This document shows positions 9,021 to 15,914 of a DNA stretch of 45,295 nt, piece after piece (the first letter of the stretch is position 1; each line of letters starts with the position of its first letter). The position numbers and the translations under genes were made by a program. The notes under the pieces were generated by a model that saw only the letters and a program-made list of their open reading frames with translations, was not told the DNA's origin and made no database searches. Where the stretch lies: NCBI GenBank assembly GCA_937924805.1, contig CALDTZ010000042.1:1-45295 (forward strand), in the 5' to 3' direction. The DNA is from an uncultured Saprospiraceae bacterium. Its GTDB lineage: Bacteria > Bacteroidota > Bacteroidia > Chitinophagales > Saprospiraceae.

Positions 9021-9182
9021 CTAATTATGCAAAACATAAAAAATTCTCGTTTGATGGAATTATTTTATGAAGACAGTAGTTATAATTTTGGCTTTCCTAT
9101 CAACCTACCCAAAACCAACAAAAAAAAGGATATTCTCCTCTTATCAAAACAAATAATTCTATTCTTAACTAATCTTAAAAAA

Positions 9183-10781
9183 ATGGCAAATTTCTTAATT
9201 GATGGCGTAAAAACCATGGTAACTACGGCTTTAGTAAAAAAAGCGGCAGGTCTATTCGGAATGGAAAACTCCAAACTTACTAGTACAATCGGACGTTTTC
9301 TTCCAGTAATTATCGGAGCACTTATATCTAAAGGAAGCTCATCAAGTGGAGCTGGTGGAATATTAGACTTAATAAAAGGTGGTGGGTATGACAAAGCAGG
9401 GCCAGACCTTATGGATATCTTTGGTGATAAATCTAAATCAGATGGCTTTTTAAAGCAAGGAGCAGATCTTTTACCAGCTATTCTTGGTAACAATCAAGGA
9501 GGTATCATGGACAAGATCATGAATATGGGGGGACTTAGTAAAGGACTTACTGGAACAGTTATGCAGTTCTTATTACCTATCGTAATGGGTAAATTAGGTA
9601 GTATCGTTTCAGGCAAAAACCTGGATGCATCAGGCTTAAGTTCTTATTTACAAGATCAAAAATCTAGTGTTGCAAATATGGGCATTGGTAATATGTTTGA
9701 CTCAAATACAACAAGCAGTGCACCTACAGCCACTGAAAAAAGCGGTGGAGGTTTTATGAAATTCTTATTACCACTACTATTACTAATAGGTGCTATTTGG
9801 TTCTTAACTAAAGATGGTTGTAACAAAGGAGACACAAATAGTACAACAACGACTTCTACTGAAGTAAAAACAACAGGGCACGAAGGACATAATCATGGAG
9901 ATCATGAAGGACATGATCATGGTTCGCATGAAGGGCACGATCATGGAACAGCTACCACAAGTAATACTAGTACTAGTACAGCTTCAGCATCTAAAGGGAT
10001 TGCACTAAATGATAAAGGTGATTTGATAGGGCCAGATGGTAAAGTTGTTATGATGGCTAATTCTTGGAGCGTAAATAATAATGGTAGTCTCATCGATTTA
10101 GCAGGAAATGAACTTGCAGCTGCTGGTACTTATTCTACGACTCTTTTGGATAAACTAAAAGCTCAATATGGTAAATTGACTGGTACTTCATACAGTATAA
10201 ATGCAAATAAGGACCTTATTGATGGTACTGGAAAGGTACTTTATAAATATGGTGACTATATCGAGCAAGATGGATTTTTCAAGGATAAAAACAATAATAA
10301 AATTGCACCTCGATTATCCAAATTTAGCATTGACTTTGAAGACGTTTTGAAAAAAGCAGGGGATGCAATTGGTAAGGCTGGTGATGCTATCGGAAGTACA
10401 GCAGCCAAAACAGTAGAATCTATGAAGTCTTTATTTGGAGACATGATTTCAAAGAAGGAAGGTGCTTCAGCAAATTATGCATTATCAGATATCACTTTCA
10501 ATCCTGAAAATCATAGAATCACAAATTTTTCAAAAGCAGAAGTAGAAGGATTGGCAGCGGCATTGAAAGCTAACCCAGACAGTAAAGTCTCTGTAAATAA
10601 TTATACTGCAGATGGAAAAAGTGATGGAGAGAATAAGAAACTTTCTAAAACTAGAGCAGAAGTTGTGCATAACATGTTAGTTGCACTAGGTGTAAAAAAC
10701 AAACAAATTTCTTTTAAAGGATTAGGAAATGAAGATCCAGCAAAAGCAAAAGCAAATAAATTCGAAATTGTTGTAAAGTAA
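9183..10781 (+). CDS. DUF937 - TM - His-rich linker - OmpA-like fusion protein
   Basis: 532 residues from the ATG at 9183. The frame extends to 9027, but that extension overlaps the terminator-proximal leader and is not protein-like. Domain order: a DUF937 (YidB-like) helical domain at about 10-160 (FLPVIIGALISKG, LLPAILGNN, FLLPIVMGKLGS); a membrane helix at about 190-209; a linker with HxGH/HDHG repeats at about 236-256, eleven His in roughly 25 residues; a region of short repeats reading NDKGDLIGPDGKVV and NADKDLIDGTGKV-like units; and an OmpA-like domain at about 435-532 (ITFNPENHRI, LSKTRAEVVHNMLVALGV). With no signal peptide, the DUF937 part should stay in the cytoplasm and the OmpA part should reach peptidoglycan. 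The His cluster suggests periplasmic metal binding. Function unknown. Confidence 0.8.
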   Translation: MANFLIDGVKTMVTTALVKKAAGLFGMENSKLTSTIGRFLPVIIGALISKGSSSSGAGGILDLIKGGGYDKAGPDLMDIFGDKSKSDGFLKQGADLLPAILGNNQGGIMDKIMNMGGLSKGLTGTVMQFLLPIVMGKLGSIVSGKNLDASGLSSYLQDQKSSVANMGIGNMFDSNTTSSAPTATEKSGGGFMKFLLPLLLLIGAIWFLTKDGCNKGDTNSTTTTSTEVKTTGHEGHNHGDHEGHDHGSHEGHDHGTATTSNTSTSTASASKGIALNDKGDLIGPDGKVVMMANSWSVNNNGSLIDLAGNELAAAGTYSTTLLDKLKAQYGKLTGTSYSINANKDLIDGTGKVLYKYGDYIEQDGFFKDKNNNKIAPRLSKFSIDFEDVLKKAGDAIGKAGDAIGSTAAKTVESMKSLFGDMISKKEGASANYALSDITFNPENHRITNFSKAEVEGLAAALKANPDSKVSVNNYTADGKSDGENKKLSKTRAEVVHNMLVALGVKNKQISFKGLGNEDPAKAKANKFEIVVK

Positions 10782-10804
10782 ATAGTACAACAAAAAATAA
10801 ATGG

Positions 10805-10837
10805 AAGGGTGTAGCTGGTTAAGCTACACCCTTTTTA
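10805..10837 (+). terminator. Intrinsic terminator after the DUF937-OmpA gene
   Basis: AAGGGTGTAGCT (10805-10816) pairs with AGCTACACCCTT (10822-10833) around a 5-nt loop, followed by T5. Confidence 0.9.
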
Positions 10838-10879
10838 TTTAAGTATTTATGATATAACCTATGCTTGCATTAATTCCAC

Positions 10880-10887
10880 TAACTTTG
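10880..10887 (+). promoter_or_regulatory. -7 promoter element of the DEAD-box helicase gene
   Basis: TAACTTTG is a perfect match to TAnnTTTG. The predicted transcript start falls near 10894, leaving a leader of under 10 nt before the GTG start codon at 10902. There is no TTG at the standard -33 spacing. Confidence 0.6.
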
Positions 10888-10901
10888 TATAAACTATACG
10901 C

Positions 10902-12233
10902 GTGACTTTTGACGAACTTAACTTATCGAAACCTTTATTAAACGCATTGGATAATATGGGTTTTACAAACCCTAGCCCCGTTCAATACAAGTCCTTTCCT
11001 ATCATAATGGCAGGTAAAGATTTAGTCGGAATTGCTCAAACTGGTACCGGTAAAACATTTGCCTATTTACTTCCTTTAATGCGTTTGTTTAAGTTTGATA
11101 AAAAAAAGGAACCCAAAATCTTAATACTCGTTCCAACAAGAGAACTCGTTGTACAAATCATTGCAGAAATTGAAAAATTAGCTGAATTCATGTCTCTAAA
11201 TGCAATTGGGATCTTCGGTGGAGTTAATATAAACACACAAAAAATCAATTTAAATGAAGGATGCGATATTGTCGTTGGGACACCTGGTAGAACAATGGAT
11301 TTATGTCTATCTGGTTCAATTAAAGCTAGGTTAATCAAAAAATTGGTGATTGATGAATTCGATGAAATGTTACATCATGGGTTCAAACATCAACTAAACA
11401 CTATTTTAGATTTACTTCCAACCAAAAGACAAAATCTTCTTTTTTCAGCAACTCATTCGAAAGAAGTAGAAGCATTGATTAAAACCTATTTTGAACTTCC
11501 ATTATTACTCGAAGTATCTCCAAGTGGTACGCCACTTTCTAAAATTATTCAGCGAGGATATGAAGCACCAAATTTTTTATCAAAAAAGAATTTATTACTC
11601 CATTTATTAGCAAAAGATTCCTACCAAAAAGTATTGATCTTTGCCGGAAGCAAAAAAAGAGCTGATTTATTAGCACCCTATTTGATTGAAATATTAGGCG
11701 AAAAAGTTGGGGTTATCCATTCCAATAAATCTCAAAATTTTAGAATCAAAACCGTAGAAGCTTTTGAAAACCAAGAAATTGAAGTTTTAATAGCTACTGA
11801 TCTAGTGGCTAGAGGTGTTGATATAAGCGATATTACTCACGTAATCAACTTTGAAATGCCTGAAGAAGCTGCGACATATCTGCATCGTATCGGGCGTACT
11901 GGACGAGCCGATAAGATTGGAGAATCTATTTCTATATTCTCACCTGATGATGAAGAAATAAAGGAAGCGATCGAAACAATGATGCACAAAAAAATTGAAA
12001 TGGTCGAATGGCCATTGGAAGTAGAAAAAACAGAAAAATTAATTGCCGACGAAGTCAATAACCACAAGGCTGGAGATAAAGCTTATTTAAAGCAACATAC
12101 ACTAAAGGATAGCCAAGGTGCATACCACGAAAAATCTAAGAAAAACTCTAAAGTAAACCTAGGAGGATCGTACCGTAGAAAATTGCAAGCTAAATACAAA
12201 AAGCCTCAACGAAGAAGCGGAAAATCTAAATAA
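10902..12233 (+). CDS. DEAD-box ATP-dependent RNA helicase (RhlE/CsdA-like)
   Basis: A 443-residue RNA helicase that unwinds short RNA duplexes, usually in ribosome assembly, mRNA decay or cold adaptation. All motifs are present: a Q motif (GFTNPSPVQ, 20-28), motif I AQTGTGKT (45-52), PTREL (78-82), TPGR (127-130), motif II DEFD (151-154) in place of the usual DEAD, SAT (182-184), and in domain 2 VLIFAGS, ATDLVARGVDIS and HRIGRTGR. The last 60 residues are a basic tail (KKPQRRSGKSK) for RNA binding. The Ala-to-Phe change in motif II keeps both acidic residues, so ATP hydrolysis should survive. The start is GTG at 10902. I leave the symbol blank because paralogues cannot be separated here. Confidence 0.95.
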   Translation: MTFDELNLSKPLLNALDNMGFTNPSPVQYKSFPIIMAGKDLVGIAQTGTGKTFAYLLPLMRLFKFDKKKEPKILILVPTRELVVQIIAEIEKLAEFMSLNAIGIFGGVNINTQKINLNEGCDIVVGTPGRTMDLCLSGSIKARLIKKLVIDEFDEMLHHGFKHQLNTILDLLPTKRQNLLFSATHSKEVEALIKTYFELPLLLEVSPSGTPLSKIIQRGYEAPNFLSKKNLLLHLLAKDSYQKVLIFAGSKKRADLLAPYLIEILGEKVGVIHSNKSQNFRIKTVEAFENQEIEVLIATDLVARGVDISDITHVINFEMPEEAATYLHRIGRTGRADKIGESISIFSPDDEEIKEAIETMMHKKIEMVEWPLEVEKTEKLIADEVNNHKAGDKAYLKQHTLKDSQGAYHEKSKKNSKVNLGGSYRRKLQAKYKKPQRRSGKSK

Positions 12234-12474
12234 AAGCATCATTCTTACTAAAAAAAGATAAATTAATTACTTGGCTTTTACAATCCAAAAAATATAAATT
12301 TATCGCTTCACAAATAATTTTTTATTCGCTCAATTTTTTATTCATCGCTACTTATTATGCATTTTATCCTTTGAAGTAAATCGACAATTTCCCTTAAGTG
12401 TTTTATATTTTATGCCTCATGTATTTCTATTTGGAGAGATCTATTCCATTTCAAATACCGACAAAGTGTTATGA
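12230..12474 (+). pseudogene. Possible decayed membrane-protein fragment in a 391-nt gap
   Basis: The gap 12234-12624 has no intact gene. Its first part reads as protein in two adjoining frames. 12230-12379 is open with no ATG and gives a hydrophobic segment (KFIASQIIFYSLNFLFIATY) ending YYAFYPLK. From about 12370 a shifted frame continues FEVNRQFPLSVLYFMPHVF to a stop at 12472-12474. Together they look like the remnant of a membrane protein with a lost N-terminus and one frameshift. Random AT-rich DNA can also translate to hydrophobic runs, so this is weak. I see nothing in 12475-12624 except an A-run at about 12519-12529. Confidence 0.25.
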
Positions 12475-12624
12475 TGTTAGGACAACACTTATTTTCCTTT
12501 CATTCTAAGATTTATATCAAAAAAAAAAATCATTGCTCATCCATATTCGCTTTAAGGTTCCTGTTTTAAAGAATCCTGAAAAATAGGTCGATATTAAAAG
12601 AAGAAAAAGGATATGATTCCCCAG

Positions 12625-13404
12625 TCATTTATAAATCACGCCCAACATATTGATTGCACAACTTTCGTGATTACCTAAACTAAACGAAAATTCTTGGTCA
12701 ACAGCTACTCCATTTGAATATCTAGCAGGACTCCAAGATGGCATCTCTCTAATTATTGTTAAAAGATAATTATCAAATTGTACATCTTTTGAGGGCCATA
12801 TAACATGAACATTTTTAATTATCCCTGTTAGATCAATACTAAACTTGAGAATAACAAGGTCTTCTTCATCAAGATGGTTTGACACACCACATTCTGTTAA
12901 TAGATTTTGAATATAATTTTCTAAACTTTCATCACCTTCGATGTATGACGCATTTTCTTCAGGATAAAATAAAAAAGAAAAACGTTCGATTTTCACCTCA
13001 TTGAATTCCAAATTATTTTTCGGGAGATATTCAATGCTTATCGATATTTCTTTACCTACATCTGACTCAAGTAATAAATTAAGTTGATCTTGGTTAAGCG
13101 AATCGCTTTTACCGTAAACTACATTTATCTCATTGTCAATATATGCTTCGACCTTAACCGAAAAGTAGGTTTTTACCCAACTAGAATTGTAGTAGGGATT
13201 AATATCTTTTAATGTCTTGACTTCTGCCAGCTTTTCTTTTTGAATTATAAAAGAACTTGAAGAAGGTTGTATTTCAAAAATTGGACACTTATTGATTGAC
13301 GTCTGAGTTCTTCCTATTTGAATAAAACTCAAAGTAAAAACGATAAACAAAACTAAATGTAGTATTTCTTGAATTCTAAACATCAATTGTTTGTTGTCAT
13401 TCAT
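12625..13404 (-). CDS. Secreted protein with TonB C-terminal-like domain
   Basis: 259 residues with an N-terminal hydrophobic signal (LVLFIVFTLSFIQIGRTQ). An internal ATG at 13383 would give a shorter n-region and is a reasonable alternative start. The C-terminal ~75 residues (VILKFSIDLTGIIKNVHVIW, then MPSWSPARYSNGVAVDQEFS) match the pattern of TonB_C domains: an open strand, a +G+I+ +V turn, and a P-W-x-PA motif before the last strands. Unlike true TonB it has a cleavable signal and no Pro-rich linker, so it is probably a periplasmic TonB_C-fold protein rather than an energy transducer. It is transcribed alone. A TTTTTGTC-ctt-GACAAAAA palindrome lies upstream at 13450-13468. Confidence 0.65.
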   Translation of the reverse strand: MNDNKQLMFRIQEILHLVLFIVFTLSFIQIGRTQTSINKCPIFEIQPSSSSFIIQKEKLAEVKTLKDINPYYNSSWVKTYFSVKVEAYIDNEINVVYGKSDSLNQDQLNLLLESDVGKEISISIEYLPKNNLEFNEVKIERFSFLFYPEENASYIEGDESLENYIQNLLTECGVSNHLDEEDLVILKFSIDLTGIIKNVHVIWPSKDVQFDNYLLTIIREMPSWSPARYSNGVAVDQEFSFSLGNHESCAINMLGVIYK

Positions 13405-13518
13405 AGCAAATTAAGTTTTACCCATATTCATAGTTAAACTAGTTAATACTTTTTGTCCTTGACAAAAAATTTAAATCCATTCCACAACCATATATATTAA
13501 GATATACAAAAATTTAAA

Positions 13519-13543
13519 TAAAAACGAAAGGCGCTTTCGTTTT
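13519..13543 (-). terminator. Second hairpin downstream of ssb
   Basis: AAAACGAAAG (13521-13530) pairs perfectly with CTTTCGTTTT (13534-13543) around GCG. On the minus strand a TTTTTATTT tract follows. It is symmetric enough to act in both directions and forms a tandem pair with the hairpin at 13559. Confidence 0.65.
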
Positions 13544-13558
13544 CACTAAATTCATAAA

Positions 13559-13586
13559 AGTTCAGTCAACCGTTGTTGACTGAACT
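13559..13586 (-). terminator. Intrinsic terminator of ssb
   Basis: AGTTCAGTCAAC (13559-13570) pairs with GTTGACTGAACT (13575-13586) around CGTT. A short T-run follows on the minus strand, 28 nt after the ssb stop. Confidence 0.75.
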
Positions 13587-13614
13587 GAAAGCTATACAAA
13601 TGATTGAATGTATT

Positions 13615-13965
13615 TTAAAATGGCATTTCTTGTTTCTTGGATAATTTTAAAAACTCTCTTACGATCACTTCTGTCACATACTTTTTAGTGCCTTCCTTAT
13701 CTTCATAAGATCTTGTTGTTAGTTTTCCTTTTAAAGCTAATTCATTGCCTTTTACTAATAGTTTACTCATGCTATCTGCTAAATTTCCCCAAGCAACACA
13801 ATTGTGCCAATCTGTAACTTGTTTCTTTTCGCCTTTATCATCGGTATAATATTCATTCGTAGCTAACGTTACTTTAGCTAATTTCTTCCCTTTTTCGAAT
13901 TCAACAATTTCGATTTCTTTCCCTAAATGTCCAATAAGTTGTACGTTGTTTTTTAATGAGTTCAT
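13615..13965 (-). CDS. ssb: Single-stranded DNA-binding protein
   Basis: A 116-residue OB-fold SSB that coats single-stranded DNA and recruits repair and replication partners. It starts MNSLKNNVQLIGHLGKEIEI and contains the family motifs TLATNEYYTD, DWHNCVAWGNLA, LVKGNELALKGKL and TRSYEDKEGTKKY. It is shorter than E. coli SSB (178) because the flexible linker is almost absent. The extreme C-terminus, KKQEMPF, keeps the Pro-Phe end but only one acidic residue of the usual DDxPF tip, so partner recruitment may be weakened. It may be an accessory copy; a second ssb elsewhere cannot be judged from here. Palindromes in the upstream region (13982, 14016) could mediate regulation. Confidence 0.93.
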   Translation of the reverse strand: MNSLKNNVQLIGHLGKEIEIVEFEKGKKLAKVTLATNEYYTDDKGEKKQVTDWHNCVAWGNLADSMSKLLVKGNELALKGKLTTRSYEDKEGTKKYVTEVIVREFLKLSKKQEMPF

Positions 13966-13981
13966 GTGTAAATAATTTGTA

Positions 13982-14032
13982 TCGCCATAATAGGCGACAG
14001 GTAAACAAAATATTAATCAGTATCTAGCTGAT
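13982..14032 (-). promoter_or_regulatory. Two inverted repeats upstream of ssb
   Basis: TCGCC-ataata-GGCGA (13982-13997) lies 16 nt upstream of the ssb start and ATCAG-tatctag-CTGAT (14016-14032) lies 50 nt upstream. Both are perfect 5-bp-arm inverted repeats with 6-7 nt spacers. They may be operators or leader hairpins. No perfect TAnnTTTG is seen for ssb. Confidence 0.3.
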
Positions 14033-14096
14033 CGTTGACATTCCAAAGTTGCAATACGATCCATACCAAAGGCGTATATTTTCCGTTTACATTCGT

Positions 14097-14127
14097 TTGT
14101 ATATGTTTGTAATCGTTTATATATTTG
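14097..14127 (+). promoter_or_regulatory. Promoter of the zinc-ribbon gene (TTG-N20-TATATTTG)
   Basis: TATATTTG (14120-14127) is a perfect -7 element, with TTG at 14097-14099 exactly 20 nt upstream, the full Bacteroidota promoter form. The promoter is embedded in a 10-bp-phased series of GTTT units starting at 14085, 14095, 14105 and 14115. The gene starts at 14146. Confidence 0.7.
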
Positions 14128-14145
14128 TAAATCAATACATTAACA

Positions 14146-14505
14146 ATGGATCAATTATGTAAAGAATGTAAAATAAAAATCTTTGGCAGGGTCGATAAAA
14201 AGTTTTGTAGCGACCAATGTAGAACGACTTGGAATAATAGATTAAATTCTGATAGCACAAAATTTATGCGAAACATAAATAATATTCTTCGTAAAAATAG
14301 GCGAATCTTAGCAGGTCTAAATCCAAGTGGAAAAACAAAAGTTACGAAAACTAAACTTTTAGATGAGGGTTTTAAATTCAGCTACTTTACAAATGAATAC
14401 ATCACGAAGTCAAAGAATGTCTATAGATTCTGTTATGATCAAGGATATATTGCACTAGATAAAAATCTATATACACTTGTAGTAAGGCAAGAATATGTTG
14501 AATAA
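14146..14505 (+). CDS. Small zinc-ribbon protein
   Basis: 119 residues. The N-terminus CKECKIKIFGRVDKKFCSDQCR (Cys at 5, 8, 21 and 25) is a four-cysteine treble-clef/zinc-ribbon of the DUF2116-like type widespread in this phylum. A basic middle (ILRKNRRILAGLNPSGKTKV) and a compact C-terminal domain ending NLYTLVVRQEYVE follow. It probably binds nucleic acid or a ribosomal/RNA partner, but this is inferred only from the zinc site and the charge. It has its own promoter at 14097-14127 and faces away from ssb. A bidirectional terminator separates it from convergent metK. Confidence 0.75.
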   Translation: MDQLCKECKIKIFGRVDKKFCSDQCRTTWNNRLNSDSTKFMRNINNILRKNRRILAGLNPSGKTKVTKTKLLDEGFKFSYFTNEYITKSKNVYRFCYDQGYIALDKNLYTLVVRQEYVE

Positions 14506-14509
14506 CCAA

Positions 14510-14557
14510 AAAAAAAAATGCTCAAAAAAGAACGAATCTTTATTGAGCATTTTTTTA
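14510..14557. terminator. Bidirectional terminator between the zinc-ribbon gene and metK
   Basis: ATGCTCAA (14518-14525) pairs with TTGAGCAT (14543-14550), flanked by an A-run on the left and a T-run on the right. It works for the plus-strand zinc-ribbon gene and for minus-strand metK, whose stop is at 14572. Confidence 0.85.
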
Positions 14558-14571
14558 TGATCTAGTTATCC

Positions 14572-15828
14572 TTATTTAATTTTAAACTCCTTTTTAACTT
14601 TGGAAACCATATCCAATTTTTCCCAAGTAAAGGTTTCTACATTCAAGGTTTTTGTTTTACCTGAACCATCTGTAAAGCTTACTTTCTTCTTTTCTGGAGA
14701 TCTACCCATATGCCCATAAGCAGCTGTTTCGCTATAGATAGGCTTTCTTAATTTTAATCGCTGCTCAATAGAATAAGGTCTCATATCAAAAAGTTTTTCT
14801 ATCTTTTTTGCTATTTCACCATCAGCCATTTTAACCTTTGAACTACCATAAGTATTTACATAAATATTCGTTGGTTTTGCTACACCGATAGCATAAGAAA
14901 CTTGAACTAATATTTCTTCGCAAACACCTGCAGCAACCATATTTTTTGCTATATGTCTTGTAGCATAAGCAGCCGATCGATCAACTTTACTAGGATCTTT
15001 TCCTGAAAAAGCACCTCCTCCATGTGCACCCTTTCCGCCGTATGTATCAACGATAATTTTTCTACCTGTCAATCCCGTGTCTCCATGTGGGCCACCTATT
15101 ACAAACTTTCCTGTTGGATTTACATGATAAGTTATCTTTTTCGTAAATAATTTTTTTATTGACGCTTTTAGTCCCTTTGTAACTTTAGGAATTATAATAT
15201 TGATTACATCATCCTTGATTTTCTTCAACATCTTAGCATCCTTATCAAAATCATCATGCTGTGTCGAAACAACAATTGAATCAATTCGAATAGGTTTATT
15301 GTTGTCATCATATTCAATCGTTACTTGTGACTTAGAATCAGGTCTCAAATATTTCATTTGCTTTCCACTCTTTCTCACATCAGCCAATACTTGTAATATC
15401 TTATGAGAAAGATCTAAAGCTAATGGCATATAGTTATCCGTTTCATTACTTGCATAACCAAACATCATTCCTTGATCCCCCGCTCCTTGATCTTCTTTCT
15501 TTTTCCGTTCTACACCCTGGTTGATATCTGCTGATTGCTCATGTATAGAAGAAAATACTCCACAACTATTGCCATCAAACATATACTCGCTTTTCGTATA
15601 ACCAATACGATTTATAACATCTCTAGCGATCTGCTGTACGTCTAAATAAGTAGATGACTTCACCTCTCCCGCCAGTATGACTTGACCTGTTGTTACTAAG
15701 GTCTCACACGCAATCTTAGATTGAGGATCAAACGCTAAAAAATGATCAACTAAAGAATCTGATATTTGATCGGAGACTTTATCCGGATGTCCTTCAGAGA
15801 CTGATTCGGAAGTAAATAAGTACGGCAT
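14572..15828 (-). CDS. metK: S-adenosylmethionine synthetase
   Basis: Makes S-adenosylmethionine from methionine and ATP. 418 residues, slightly longer than E. coli MetK (384). Signature motifs are intact: [12 protein letters not shown] near residue 14 (ATP/Mg), [12 protein letters not shown] (the nonapeptide region), [20 protein letters not shown] and [19 protein letters not shown] (P-loop-like). The end, with Lys-rich KVKKEFKIK, is normal for Bacteroidota versions. The leader is only about 20 nt, so there is no room for a SAM riboswitch. It is monocistronic between its own promoter (15858) and the shared terminator at 14510. Confidence 0.97.
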   Translation of the reverse strand: MPYLFTSESVSEGHPDKVSDQISDSLVDHFLAFDPQSKIACETLVTTGQVILAGEVKSSTYLDVQQIARDVINRIGYTKSEYMFDGNSCGVFSSIHEQSADINQGVERKKKEDQGAGDQGMMFGYASNETDNYMPLALDLSHKILQVLADVRKSGKQMKYLRPDSKSQVTIEYDDNNKPIRIDSIVVSTQHDDFDKDAKMLKKIKDDVINIIIPKVTKGLKASIKKLFTKKITYHVNPTGKFVIGGPHGDTGLTGRKIIVDTYGGKGAHGGGAFSGKDPSKVDRSAAYATRHIAKNMVAAGVCEEILVQVSYAIGVAKPTNIYVNTYGSSKVKMADGEIAKKIEKLFDMRPYSIEQRLKLRKPIYSETAAYGHMGRSPEKKKVSFTDGSGKTKTLNVETFTWEKLDMVSKVKKEFKIK

Positions 15829-15857
15829 CTTAATTTAAATTTTGTTAGAAATTGCTG

Positions 15858-15865
15858 CAAATATA
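15858..15865 (-). promoter_or_regulatory. -7 promoter element of metK
   Basis: On the minus strand this reads TATATTTG, a perfect TAnnTTTG, placing the transcript start near 15850 and a leader of roughly 20 nt before the ATG at 15828. No TTG lies at the standard -33 distance. Confidence 0.55.
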
Positions 15866-15914
15866 GGTCTATTTGTAATAAAATAGATGACATTACAATG
15901 AACCTTTATTTTTC

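Noticed and set aside
9027..9182. N-terminal extension of the DUF937-OmpA protein to the ATG at 9027
   Set aside because: It begins 7 nt after the terminator T-run and its translation is not protein-like. The DUF937 domain starts naturally at ATG 9183.
15829..15914. SAM riboswitch upstream of metK
   Set aside because: The leader is only about 20 nt from the -7 element to the ATG, too short for any known SAM riboswitch.
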